NCBI RefSeq assembly: GCF_028401385.1
Contig: NZ_JAQOMR010000001.1
Location: 2,792,501-2,856,500 of the forward strand
Length of the DNA stretch: 64,000 nucleotides
Reading direction: 5' to 3'
Origin: Marinicella algicola
GTDB taxonomy: Bacteria > Pseudomonadota > Gammaproteobacteria > Xanthomonadales > Marinicellaceae
In this document: one piece after another, positions 26,521 through 35,108 of the stretch
How the letters are laid out: the number at the start of each line of letters is the position of its first letter
Numbering within the stretch: position 1 is the first letter of the stretch
The notes under the pieces: generated by a model
Database searches by the model: none
Seen by the model: the letters and a program-made list of their open reading frames with translations, nothing else
Told to the model about the DNA's origin: nothing
Made by a program: the position numbers and the translations under genes

Positions 26521-27690
26521 TCAATCCCGGATCGCACCTTCCGTCTGAGCGTTGAAAACATGGATGTTCCCGGCATCAACGGCAAGCGTTATGGTCTCGC
26601 CGGCCTTGATCCGCATTTGCCCATCCAGAACAACGCGCAGGCGCGGCGCGGAGAGCGCACCATCCCCCTCGCCGTCATTTCCGATCTCACGCAGGCTACC
26701 GTCGGCAGAGCCGATGTCGATATGGGCCAGAAGCGTGGAGCCCAGATCCTCGACGAAGATGACCTCGCCTGTCACGGTATTGACCGCGCTGTCGGGATGT
26801 TCGACCGGGGTGAACATTTCCGGACGAATACCGAGGATCACGCGATCGCCGATCGAGCGCTTGAGGCCCGGCCGCACAGTCAGATCATCGGCGGCAAACA
26901 GAAAATCGAAAGGTCCGACACGGGCATCGATCCCGTCATCGGCCATGGCAAGGCCGGCCGCCATGAAATTCATCGACGGCGCACCGATAAAGCCTGCCAC
27001 GAAGAGATTGGCGGGCGTGTCGTAGAGCGCGCGCGGCGTATCAAGCTGCAGGAGAACGCCATGACGCATGACGGCGACACGGTCTCCCATGGTCATCGCC
27101 TCCACCTGGTCATGGGTCACATAGACGGTGGTAACGCCGGTGAGCTTCTGCAGCCGTGCGATCTCGGTGCGCATCTGTCCGCGCAGCCTTGCATCGAGGT
27201 TGGAAAGCGGCTCATCCATCAGGAAGGCCTTGGGGTCGCGCACCAGCGCCCGGCCCATGGCGACACGCTGCCGCTGGCCGCCGGAAAGCTGACCGGGCTT
27301 GCGCTTCAGGTGCTCGGAAAGCTCCAGAAGCTCAGCCGTTTCGCGCACCTTTTTCGCCAGCGCCTGCTTTTCCGAGCCGCGAACCCTGAGACCGAAGCCG
27401 ATATTCTCCTCGACATTGAGATGCGGATAGAGCGCATAGGACTGAAACACCATGGCGATGTCGCGGTCGCGCGGTGCAAGGTTGTTGGCGATGACGCCGT
27501 CGATGATCAGCCGTCCATCGGTAATGTCCTCAAGGCCCGCAATCATCCTGAGCGCGGTCGACTTGCCGCAACCTGAAGGTCCGACAAGCACCAGAAATTC
27601 GCCGTCTTGGATGTGAAGGTCGAGATTGGCAATTGCCGCATATCCGTCTGGATAGCGCTTGCCGATACCGTCGAAAATAATGTCTGCCAT
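26521..27690 (-). CDS. Sugar ABC transporter ATP-binding protein (UgpC/MsmX type)
   Basis: Intact 389-residue ATPase. Walker A is GPSGCGKST (residues about 37-45), the Q-loop [11 protein letters not shown], the signature [15 protein letters not shown], Walker [13 protein letters not shown] and the switch [11 protein letters not shown]; the C-terminal OB-like regulatory domain includes GIRPEMFTP. It is convergent with the two permeases, not in their transcript, and instead precedes the SDR gene's 3' end on the minus strand (50-base gap to the SDR stop). Most likely co-transcribed with the SDR and serving the importer at 23124-26247. Confidence 0.92.
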   Translation of the reverse strand: MADIIFDGIGKRYPDGYAAIANLDLHIQDGEFLVLVGPSGCGKSTALRMIAGLEDITDGRLIIDGVIANNLAPRDRDIAMVFQSYALYPHLNVEENIGFGLRVRGSEKQALAKKVRETAELLELSEHLKRKPGQLSGGQRQRVAMGRALVRDPKAFLMDEPLSNLDARLRGQMRTEIARLQKLTGVTTVYVTHDQVEAMTMGDRVAVMRHGVLLQLDTPRALYDTPANLFVAGFIGAPSMNFMAAGLAMADDGIDARVGPFDFLFAADDLTVRPGLKRSIGDRVILGIRPEMFTPVEHPDSAVNTVTGEVIFVEDLGSTLLAHIDIGSADGSLREIGNDGEGDGALSAPRLRVVLDGQMRIKAGETITLAVDAGNIHVFNAQTEGAIRD

Positions 27691-27740
27691 ACGCTTTCCC
27701 GCTCTTTTGTCGTCAGTTTCAGGCTGTCCGCAAAGCGGGC

Positions 27741-28519
27741 TTACGTCATGTAGATGCCGCCGGTGACGTTCACGCCCTGCCCGGTCATGAAGCGGGCGGA
27801 ATTGCTGGAAAGGAAGACAGCGACATCGGCAACGTCTTCAGCCGTCTCGAGCCTGCCCAGCGGGGTTTGCGCGATGTAGTCGGCGATCACTTCTTCCGGC
27901 GTCATGCCGCGCAACTCGGCCTCCCAGGCTACCTCGCGATCCTGCATCGCGGTCTTGACCAGACCGGGGCAGATGGCATTGACCCGGATGCCGTCGCCGG
28001 CAAGCTCCTTCGCCAGCGCCTGCGTCCAGCCGAGAACGGCAAACTTGCTGGCCGAATAATGCGCGAGAAACGGCGCACCGACCTTGGCGGCAAGCGAAGC
28101 GGTGTTGACGATCACGCCCTTGCCATTGGCCTTGAAGCGACGCCCGGCAATCTGGTTGGTCAAAAGATGCCGCGCGTGTTGACGTCAAAGTTGAAATCCC
28201 ACTCCTCGTCGGTGAGATCCAAGGCGCGCTGCATGGAGGAGACCCCGGCATTGGCGAACAGCATATCGAAGCCGCCAAGCCTTTCTTCTGCCTCGGCAAA
28301 AGCCTCTTCTACAGACGCGCGCTTGCGTACATCAATCGAAACGGCAATTGCGCCAGTCTCGTCACCTGTTTTCGCGGCAGCTTCGGGATTGATATCGCAC
28401 AATGCGACATCGACCTTCTGGCGCCTCAACGCCTCGACAATGGCGCGACCGATACCGGTGGCGCCGCCGGTGACGACGGCCTTGCGGCCTTCGAGCTCGG
28501 GAAAGATCGGGTGAGTCAT
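27741..28519 (-). CDS. Short-chain dehydrogenase/reductase (one frameshift)
   Basis: Classical SDR of about 259 residues: NAD(P)-binding TGGATGIG (residues 18-25), LFANAGVSS, the catalytic Ser region NTASLAAKVG, YSASK, and GIRVNAICPG. The frame breaks near 28165, between VNTRGIF and LTNQIAGRRF. It is divergent from the DeoR regulator (98-bp region with repeated GTTCGATC) and upstream of the ATPase gene. With the FGGY kinase it would give an oxidation-then-phosphorylation route for a polyol or sugar. Substrate unknown. Confidence 0.86.
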
Positions 28520-28541
28520 TTTTCGTTCCCCTTATTGGTTC

Positions 28542-28605
28542 GTTCGATCATATATCAACAAAAACATACACAACAAGAGAAAATAATGTTTGAATTTGTT
28601 CGATC
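28542..28605. promoter_or_regulatory. Direct repeats GTTCGATC in the SDR/DeoR divergent region
   Basis: GTTCGATC occurs at 28542-28549 and again at 28598-28605, 56 bases apart, with additional TTCG units near 28522 and 28538. DeoR/GlpR-type repressors commonly bind repeated TTCG-containing elements, and these flank the AT-rich centre (TATATCAACAAAAACATACAC) of the promoter region. Candidate operators for the DeoR protein encoded next door. Confidence 0.4.
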
Positions 28606-28617
28606 CTGCTGCTAGTC

Positions 28618-29547
28618 ATGAAGCTCAGCATTGATCGGCCTGCGACAGAATGCGCTGCGCCTGATCGAAACCTCAATCGTGCCGAAAGGATCCGTCTTGC
28701 AGGGTGGCCAGGGGAAAAGACCGGAGAGAAGACCAAGGTTCTCGCGCAGGTGCGCCATTCGCGCATCCTTGATGTTCTGGCCGAATTCGGGGCGCTTTCG
28801 GTCTCCGATGTTGCGGGACAGCTCGGCGTTTCCGAAATGACGGTCCGGCGGGACCTTGCTGAACTGGAGAAGGAGGGCAAGCTTGCCCGCACCCATGGCG
28901 GCGCCGTGCGCTCCGAACAGAGCGCAGAACCCGTCTCCGCCCCGGCAGCCCTTCCCGGCGAACCGTCGTTCCAGCTCAGAACAGTCAAGAACGCGCTTGC
29001 CAAGCAGGCCATCGCCGTCGAAGCCGAGACACTTTCCGCCGGCGCGCGCACCATCGCGCTCGATGTCGGCACCACAGCACTGCTGCTGGCCAGAAGGTTG
29101 CAGGACCGCCAGCACACCAAGATCTTCACCAGCTCTGTCCGCAACGCCTTTTTCCTCGGCGAGGGGCTGGCCGAGGTCTATCTGCCGGGCGGACGCATGC
29201 GCGGCGACGAAATGTCGATTTCCGGCCCGGCGGCAATCGCTGATTTCAACACGCTGTGGTTCGACATCGCCTTCATCGGCATCTCCGGGCTGACCGCCCA
29301 GGGGATATACGACTATTCCTTCGATGACGCCGAGATGAAGCGCGTGTTTCTGAGCCGCTCGACGCGCAAGGTCGTTTTGTGTGACGCCTCCAAATTCTCC
29401 TGCATGTCGCTGGTTCATGTCGCCGACCTTGAACAATTCGACGTGCTGATCACCGATGCCGAGCCGCCGGGAGACATCGCAAAGGCACTCGCTGCCGCTG
29501 AGGTCGAAGTCCGCATCGCCAGCCCTGCACGCAAAATGGCATCCTGA
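28618..29547 (+). CDS. DeoR/GlpR-family transcriptional regulator
   Basis: Intact frame of up to 309 residues. The N-terminal helix-turn-helix is SRILDVLAEFGALSVSDVAGQLGVSEMTVRRDLAELE with the DeoR signature ending RTHGGAV. The C-terminal sugar-phosphate sensor domain (DeoRC) follows, with IALDVGTTALLLAR and the LPGGRMR and DAxxFS-like segments. Homology to the family starts near residue 44; the first 40 residues are unusual and no ribosome-binding site precedes the ATG at 28618, so the true start may be a later GTG (for example 28750) or be masked by an error. It probably represses the divergent SDR-ATPase and the downstream BtpA-kinase genes. Confidence 0.88.
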   Translation: MKLSIDRPATECAAPDRNLNRAERIRLAGWPGEKTGEKTKVLAQVRHSRILDVLAEFGALSVSDVAGQLGVSEMTVRRDLAELEKEGKLARTHGGAVRSEQSAEPVSAPAALPGEPSFQLRTVKNALAKQAIAVEAETLSAGARTIALDVGTTALLLARRLQDRQHTKIFTSSVRNAFFLGEGLAEVYLPGGRMRGDEMSISGPAAIADFNTLWFDIAFIGISGLTAQGIYDYSFDDAEMKRVFLSRSTRKVVLCDASKFSCMSLVHVADLEQFDVLITDAEPPGDIAKALAAAEVEVRIASPARKMAS

Positions 29548-29599
29548 CCCAATTTCCGGGCCCGACCCGCCAGACTGCTTACCCAAATGGAGTACTTCA

Positions 29600-30399
29600 A
29601 TGGTTTTCGAGTTCTTTGGCGCCAAGAAAAAGGCGGTCATCGCCATGGCCCATATCGGCGCACTGCCCGGTTCTCCGCAATATGACAAGGATGGCGGTCT
29701 CGACAAGCTGATCGCGGATGTCCTTGCCGACATCGAGAAACTGCAGGCCGGCGGCGTCGACGCGATCATGTTCGGCAATGAGAACGACCGGCCCTATGTG
29801 AAGAAGGCCCCGTCGAGGGTATTTCCGCAATGACGGCCGTGGTGCAGGCGCTGAAGCCGGAAATCAAGGTGCCCTTCGGCGTCAATTACCTCTGGGATCC
29901 GGAAGCAAGTGTCGCGATCGGCGCGGTCACCGGCGCAAGCTTCGTGCGCGAAATCTTCACCGGCGTCTTTGCCTCCGACATGGGGGTCTGGGCACCGGAT
30001 TGTGCCACGCCCGCAAGGCTTCGCGCCAATCTCGGCGCCAAGGACATGAAGCTCTTGTTCAACATCAATGCCGAGTTTGCCCACCCGCTCGACCAGCGGC
30101 CCATCGCGCTGCGCGCCAAGAGCGCGGTGTTCTCATCGATGGCAGACGCCATTCTGGTCTCCGGCCCGATCACCGGTCAGCCCGCAGACCAGTCGGAGCT
30201 GAAGACAGTGTGTGAGACCATCGAAGAGGTTCCGGTTTTTGCCAATACCGGCGTCAATATCGACAATGTGACCGACGTCATGTCGGTGGCCGACGGCTGT
30301 ATTATCGGCACGCATTTCAAGGTCGATGGCGACACCTGGAACCCGGTCGACCAGGACCGCGTCAGCCGCTTCATGGACAAGGTCGCAACACTGCGCTGA
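29600..30399 (+). CDS. BtpA/SgcQ-family protein (one frameshift)
   Basis: TIM-barrel protein of about 266 residues of the BtpA family. N-terminal VIAMAHIGALPGSPQYD and GVDAIMFGNENDRPY are diagnostic. The frame breaks near 29815, after which MTAVVQALKPEIKVPFGVNYLWDPEAS and ADAILVSGPITGQPAD follow. BtpA was named for a photosystem I assembly factor, but most bacterial members, such as SgcQ, lie in sugar operons and have no proven reaction. Here it is between a DeoR regulator and an FGGY kinase (26 bases), which suggests a sugar-phosphate enzyme, perhaps a lyase or isomerase. Confidence 0.83.
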
Positions 30400-30424
30400 A
30401 TAAACCCTGCGCTGGAGGCTTGGC

Positions 30425-31918
30425 ATGGCTTACGTGATCGGTCTCGATATCGGGACGACATCCACCATCGGCATTCTGATCGAGGTTCCGGGCCGGGTCG
30501 TGGGGCTTGCGAGCCGTCCGGTCACGCTGTCCTCGCCGCATCACGGCTGGGCGGAGGAAAATCCGGCTGAGTGGTGGGAAAACGTCCAGGCGATCACCCG
30601 CGAACTGCTGGCGCTGGAAGGCACGGACCCGGCCGATATCGGCGCCATCGGCGTCACCGGCATGCTGCCCGCCGTGGTGCTTCTGGATGAGGCCGGGACC
30701 GTGCTGCGTCCAAGCATTCAGCAGAGCGACGGGCGCTCGGGGCGCGAGGTTGAGGCCATGCGCCGCGAGCGCGGCGAGGCCGCATTCATCGCAAAGGCCG
30801 GAAACGGCATCAACCAGCAGCTGGTGACCGCCAAGCTGCGCTGGATCGAAAAGCACGAGCCGGATGTATTTGCCCGCATCGCCACGGTGTTCGGCTCCTA
30901 TGATTTCATCAATTTCAAGCTCACCGGCAAGCGCGCCGTTGAGCAGAACTGGGCACTCGAAGCGGGTTTCGTCGACGTCGCAAGCGATGAACTTGACGAC
31001 GACCTGATCGACTGGGCCCATCTGCCCCCAAACGCCATTCCGCCCAAGATCGCCTCGCATGAAGTGCTCGGCACCGTCGGCGAGGAAGCCGCCGCCCTTA
31101 CCGGCCTTTGCGCGGGAACGCCCGTTGTCGGCGGTGCGGCCGATATGGTGGCCTCGGCGTTCGGCGCGGGCGTGCAGGAAGCCGGCGATGTTCTTTTGAA
31201 ATTCGGCGGTGCTGTCGATATCCTGACGGCGACAGATAAGGTTCGCCCCGATCCGCGCCTGTTTCTCGACTACCACCTGATACCCGGCCTCTATATGCCG
31301 AACGGCTGCATGTCGACGGGCGGCTCGGCACTCAACTGGTTCATCGCGACCTTTGCAGGCAAGGAACAGCTTGCCGCCGAATCGGAGGGTATATCAACCT
31401 ATCGCTATCTCGACCGGCTGGCGGAAAACCGTCCGGCGGGCTCAGACGGCGTCGTGATCCTGCCCTATCTTCTCGGCGAGAAGACACCGATCCACGATCC
31501 CGATGCGCGCGGGCTGATTTCGGGCCTCACCCTGTCGCATGATATCGGCCATCTGTGGCGGGCGCTGCTGGAATCCTATGCCTACGCGCTCAGACACCAT
31601 ATCGATGTGCTCAACGATATGGGTCTTGAAACCTCGCGCTTTCTGGTTTCCGATGGCGGCGCGCAAAGCGAAATCTGGATGCAGATTGTCGCCGATGTGC
31701 TGCAACAGCCGCTGCAATGCCTGACCGGACATCCGGGTTCGTGTCTGGGCGTTGCCTGGACCGCGGCCATGGGCGCCGGGCTTGTCGATGACTGGGCCGG
31801 CGTTTCAGCCTTTGTCGGAAAAGGCGTGACGGTTGAGCCCGATGTGTCGAACCGGGCGGTCTATGATGACGGTTATACCCGCTTCCGCGCGCTCTACCAG
31901 CCACATGCCGCCCCCTGA
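30425..31918 (+). CDS. FGGY-family carbohydrate kinase (xylulokinase-like)
   Basis: Intact 497-residue sugar kinase. The N-terminal phosphate motif is YVIGLDIGTTSTIGIL, with D8; the second FGGY signature is visible as DGGAQSEIWMQIVADVLQQPL near residues 412-432. The first domain contains the substrate region QQSDGRSGREVEAM. The sequence is closest in look to xylulokinase and related ketose or polyol kinases; the true sugar cannot be assigned. It follows the BtpA gene by 25 bases and is probably the last gene of the DeoR-BtpA-kinase transcript. Phosphorylated product would be the effector for the DeoR protein. Confidence 0.9.
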   Translation: MAYVIGLDIGTTSTIGILIEVPGRVVGLASRPVTLSSPHHGWAEENPAEWWENVQAITRELLALEGTDPADIGAIGVTGMLPAVVLLDEAGTVLRPSIQQSDGRSGREVEAMRRERGEAAFIAKAGNGINQQLVTAKLRWIEKHEPDVFARIATVFGSYDFINFKLTGKRAVEQNWALEAGFVDVASDELDDDLIDWAHLPPNAIPPKIASHEVLGTVGEEAAALTGLCAGTPVVGGAADMVASAFGAGVQEAGDVLLKFGGAVDILTATDKVRPDPRLFLDYHLIPGLYMPNGCMSTGGSALNWFIATFAGKEQLAAESEGISTYRYLDRLAENRPAGSDGVVILPYLLGEKTPIHDPDARGLISGLTLSHDIGHLWRALLESYAYALRHHIDVLNDMGLETSRFLVSDGGAQSEIWMQIVADVLQQPLQCLTGHPGSCLGVAWTAAMGAGLVDDWAGVSAFVGKGVTVEPDVSNRAVYDDGYTRFRALYQPHAAP

Positions 31919-31937
31919 GGGCGGCCGCGCCAAAATT

Positions 31938-32680
31938 TCAGGCCGTGCTCAGGAAAAGGTTCTTGCGGGCAAAATCGATCAGGCTCTGGATATGGTTTGC
32001 GACAGAGATGCGGGCCCCTCAACATCCTGCTTTTCGATCGCCTCAATGATCTCGATATGCTCGGTCGAGTCCGGTCGCAGCCGATCCTTCAACTGGTCGA
32101 TCTCGAACAACCGCGTGGTTGCCCGCAATTCGCGCAAAACCTTCGCCATCACGGCATTGCCGCAGTGGTCGATGATCATGTTGTGCAGATTGTCGTCGGA
32201 AAACCAGTGCTCGTCAGTATGATAGCTGCTGGCCTCCAGAAGCTCCTGGATTTCACGGCGCACCTTGATCAGCTGCCCGCGCGGGATCGCCGGCACAGCC
32301 AGCGCCGCCGCCGCCGGCTCGATCAGCAGACGAAGCTTCAGGCTCTGCAGATATTCGCCGATATCAACCCGGCGCACAACATAGTTCCGGCCATTGCCCT
32401 TCAGCACAAGGCCCTCGCCCTCGAGGCGCTGCAGTGCCTCACGCAGGGGCGTGCGGGAAATGCCGAGCGTTTCGGCCAGTTTCGCCTCAACAATGACATG
32501 CCCGCCCCTGAGCCGTCTGTGGCGGATCATATCGGAGACGGCTTTATAGGTCAGGGAGGCCAGATTGTGCTGCCCTCCCCCGCAAGCTTCGGATTTTGTT
32601 GTACGACAGAGCCAGTCAAAGGCCTCTTCCCGGAGATGTTCATCGCGCACGATCGGCAAGAAGCGATCGGCGCCTTTCAA
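31938..32680 (-). CDS. GntR-family regulator, FCD domain (one frameshift)
   Basis: FadR-subfamily regulator of about 247 residues. The winged helix is VSDMIRHRRLRGGHVIVEAKLAETLGISRTPLREALQRLEGEGLV; the FCD domain includes HWFSDDNLHNMIIDHCGN with its metal-binding His/Asp. A frameshift near 32015 hides the last helix, which in the corrected frame reads RISVANHIQSLIDFARKNL and stops at 31938. The start is uncertain because about 45 residues precede the helix-turn-helix. It is divergent from another GntR gene (53-bp gap) and is a paralogue of the GntR at 44673-45326; the two bracket the amino-acid-type cluster. Confidence 0.85.
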
Positions 32681-32733
32681 GAATCACATATGTTGCATAA
32701 TCTTCGTATTTTACCAAAGGACATATACGGCTG

Positions 32734-33380
32734 ATGCTCGACGACCAGAATGATCCGCCCGAAACCAGCCTTGCCGAGGAAGCCTATCGCGCGCTGCTGG
32801 CCGAGATCCTGTCGGCACGGCTTGCAGGCGGAACCGTCATCCAGCAGCGACGCCTTGCCACGGAGCATTCCGTGTCGCGCTCACCGATGCGACACGCCAT
32901 CAGTCGCCTGGAAGGGAAGGCCTTCTGGTGCGTACCGGCAAGGGCCTTCTTGCCGTCAGGGTCGTCACCCTCAAGGAATATCTCGACAGCCTTTCCATGC
33001 GGATGCTGCTGGAGCCGACCGCAGCCTACCATGCCTGCTCCAATATCGATCCGGTCAGCCTTGCCGCGCTGTCAGAAGAACTCGACGCCATCGACCATGC
33101 GCCGGACCCCGACCCCGAAGCCGTCTGGCACTTCGATGACGGACTGCATCTGACCATCGCGCGCCAATGCGGCAACGGCTTCATGGAAAACACCATCGCC
33201 GACATGCGCCGCTACACAACGATTTTCGAGCGGCAGGCAAAGGCCGCGCGCTCGAAGCCAGGTGTCGCAGAACACCGCGCAATCATCGATGCGCTTGTGG
33301 CCGGAGATCAGGAAAGCGCCCGCCAGACGATGATCCGCCATCTGGAAATGGTGCGCGACGGGGTTTTGCAAAACTATTGA
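32734..33380 (+). CDS. GntR-family regulator, FCD domain (one frameshift)
   Basis: FadR-subfamily regulator of about 215 residues. Helix-turn-helix: GTVIQQRRLATEHSVSRSPMRHAISRLEG; the frame breaks near 32922, and the protein continues TGKGLLAVRVVTLKEYLDSLSMRMLLEPTAAYHA. The FCD domain contains WHFDDGLHLTIARQCGN and VAEHRAIIDALVAGD, with the metal-binding D/H residues. It lies 109 bases upstream of the binding-protein gene at 33489 and in the same direction; a 14-bp palindrome is in the gap. It is the most likely regulator of the plus-strand cluster. Confidence 0.85.
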
Positions 33381-33400
33381 GTGCCGCGTTCATGGGATGC

Positions 33401-33428
33401 TTGCATCACGGCTGGAATTATGTACTAT
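33401..33428 (+). promoter_or_regulatory. Promoter candidate upstream of amino-acid-type ABC operon
   Basis: TTGCAT (33401-33406) and TACTAT (33423-33428) with a 16-base spacer, about 60 bases upstream of the binding-protein start. The hexamers each match 4 of 6 consensus bases. The palindrome at 33429-33442 begins immediately after the -10 hexamer. Confidence 0.4.
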
Positions 33429-33442
33429 AGTGGGATCCCACT
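33429..33442. promoter_or_regulatory. Operator candidate: perfect 14-bp palindrome AGTGGGATCCCACT
   Basis: A perfect 14-bp palindrome covers the expected transcription start of the binding-protein operon. Position and symmetry suit a GntR/FadR-type repressor dimer, and two such regulators are encoded directly upstream (31938-32680 and 32734-33380). Which of the three GntR proteins binds it cannot be told. Confidence 0.55.
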
Positions 33443-33488
33443 TGAACACATAAACAAGTGACGACAACGATAACTCCAGAGGTAGACC

Positions 33489-34325
33489 ATGATTTCCAAA
33501 CGTTTTTCGATGAAAATGCTCTCCGCCGCGCTCGTTCTCGGAGCGGTCGCCAACGCCAGCGCTCAGGATTGCACGCCCAAGGTTGCCGACAGCGAACTGA
33601 TCAAGTCCGGAACCCTGATCATGTCGACCAACCCGACGCTGCCGCCGCTGCAGTTTGTTGATTCGAACGGTGATCTTCAGGGCATGCGCATCGAACTCGG
33701 CAACGAGATCGCCAAGCGCCTTTGCCTTGAGCCGGAATATATCCGCATCGAGTTTTCTGCCATGATCCCCGGCCTTCAGTCGGGCCGCTGGGACCTGATC
33801 AACACCGGTATTTTCTTCACCGAAGAGCGCGCCGGTCTGATGCAGATGATCCCTTATGAGAACCAGGCGATCAGCATTTCGGTCGCGCCCGACACTGAGA
33901 CTGTGTACGAGACCAAGGAAGACCTCGACGGCATGGCCATCGGCGTCGAGATCGGTGGTTTCGAAGAAGCCAAGCTGCGCCTGATGGACGAGGAACTGAA
34001 GGGCGAAGGCCTGGACGGCATCACCATCCGCGCCTTTGACAACTTCGCCATGGCCTTCCAGGCACTGCGCTCCGGTCAGGTTGACGGCGTGGTCTCGATC
34101 GATGCCGTTGCCAAGGAATATGACACGCGCGGTGACTTTGAAACCGCGTTGAGCGGCCTTTACCCCGCTCCAGTTGCGCTGGCGATGAAGAACCCCGCCC
34201 TTGCCGATGCCGTTTCCGAAACGCTGGTCGAGATGAAGGCCGATGGCTCGCTCGGCGCACTGTTTGACGAATATGGCCTGCCGATGGTGGACGGTGACTA
34301 CACCGTCAAGGGCCCCGGCCGCTGA
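33489..34325 (+). CDS. Amino-acid-type ABC transporter substrate-binding protein (family 3)
   Basis: Intact 278-residue family 3 periplasmic binding protein. A signal peptide (MLSAALVLGAVANASAQD) is followed by SGTLIMSTNPTLPPLQFVD, the family's ligand-loop start, and ELGNEIAKRL, INTGIFFTEERAG and GVEIGGFEEAKL. It is a close paralogue of the protein at 41373-42218; the pair share NPTLPPLQ, the LQGMR-ELGN stretch and the GPG ending. First gene of the operon with permease, DapA-like lyase, the fused dehydrogenase, ATPase and DUF3830 protein. Ligand unknown; the enzymes suggest an amino acid, imino acid or opine. Confidence 0.93.
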   Translation: MISKRFSMKMLSAALVLGAVANASAQDCTPKVADSELIKSGTLIMSTNPTLPPLQFVDSNGDLQGMRIELGNEIAKRLCLEPEYIRIEFSAMIPGLQSGRWDLINTGIFFTEERAGLMQMIPYENQAISISVAPDTETVYETKEDLDGMAIGVEIGGFEEAKLRLMDEELKGEGLDGITIRAFDNFAMAFQALRSGQVDGVVSIDAVAKEYDTRGDFETALSGLYPAPVALAMKNPALADAVSETLVEMKADGSLGALFDEYGLPMVDGDYTVKGPGR

Positions 34326-34350
34326 TCCGCTTCCCTTTGATCCATGAGAC

Positions 34351-34379
34351 ACGGACGCAGTCCATCGGGCTGCGTCCGT
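34351..34379 (+). promoter_or_regulatory. Intercistronic stem-loop after the binding-protein gene
   Basis: A perfect 10-bp stem (ACGGACGCAG/CTGCGTCCGT) with a 9-base loop lies between the binding-protein stop and the permease start. No T-run follows, so it is more likely an mRNA 3'-end stabiliser or attenuator that raises binding-protein levels than a full terminator. Confidence 0.65.
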
Positions 34380-34398
34380 ACCCAACGGAGTTTCCACA

Positions 34399-35091
34399 AT
34401 GTCGCTTTGGAACTGGCCTGGCTTTTTCAGCTATCTCTTCAATCCATTCATCTTGGGCGGCGTGGTCACGACGATCTGGCTGACAGTCGTCTCGCTGATC
34501 GCGGGTCTTGTTCTCGGCTTCGGCATCGCCATGATGCGGCGCTCGAAAATGCCCTTGGTCAAGATGATCGCGAAGGCCTATATCTGGTTGTTCCGGGGCA
34601 CCCCGCTTCTTGTGCAGCTGATCGTCATCTATACCGCACTCCCGGTGATCGGCATCCGCTTCTCAGTAACACAAGCGGCACTTCTCGGTCTCGCCCTCAA
34701 CGAAGCGGCCTACCTTGCCGAAATCATCCGTTCGGGCATCGAGGCGGTCTCCGAGGGCCAATCTCGGGCCGGCCGGGCGCTTGGAATGTCAGAGCGGCAG
34801 ATCATGCGCAAGGTCATCATGCCCCAGGCCTTCCGGATCATCATTCCGCCGCTCGGCAACTCCGTTAACGGGCTGCTGAAAACCACATCGGTCACCTCTG
34901 TCATCTCGATGGAGGAGCTTCTGCGCCGCACCCAAATCCTGATCCAGGACAAGTTCATGGTGCTCGAACTCTTCGCCGTTGCGGCCATCTATTACCTCTT
35001 ACTGACAACGCTCTGGGATCTTATCCAGGTTCGCATCGAACGGCATTTTGGCCAGTCAGATGCGCGGCTGACGCTCTCTGAAAAGCGCTGA
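34399..35091 (+). CDS. Amino-acid-type ABC transporter permease
   Basis: Intact 230-residue permease of the polar amino acid (HisM/GlnP) group, with about five membrane helices. The EAA loop is GIEAVSEGQSRAGRALGMSERQIMRKVIMPQAF, a family hallmark. LFRGTPLLVQLIVIYTALP is the usual N-terminal motif. It is the only permease for the two binding proteins in this cluster, so it probably works as a homodimer with the ATPase at 38944-39671. Followed 17 bases later by the DapA-like gene. Confidence 0.93.
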   Translation: MSLWNWPGFFSYLFNPFILGGVVTTIWLTVVSLIAGLVLGFGIAMMRRSKMPLVKMIAKAYIWLFRGTPLLVQLIVIYTALPVIGIRFSVTQAALLGLALNEAAYLAEIIRSGIEAVSEGQSRAGRALGMSERQIMRKVIMPQAFRIIIPPLGNSVNGLLKTTSVTSVISMEELLRRTQILIQDKFMVLELFAVAAIYYLLLTTLWDLIQVRIERHFGQSDARLTLSEKR

Positions 35092-35108
35092 ATTACAGGA
35101 CCAATTCC

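Noticed and set aside
28522..28617. A small RNA or riboswitch in the AT-rich SDR/DeoR gap
   Set aside because: No stable stem-loop with a T-run and no known aptamer pattern could be made out; the repeats fit operator sites better.
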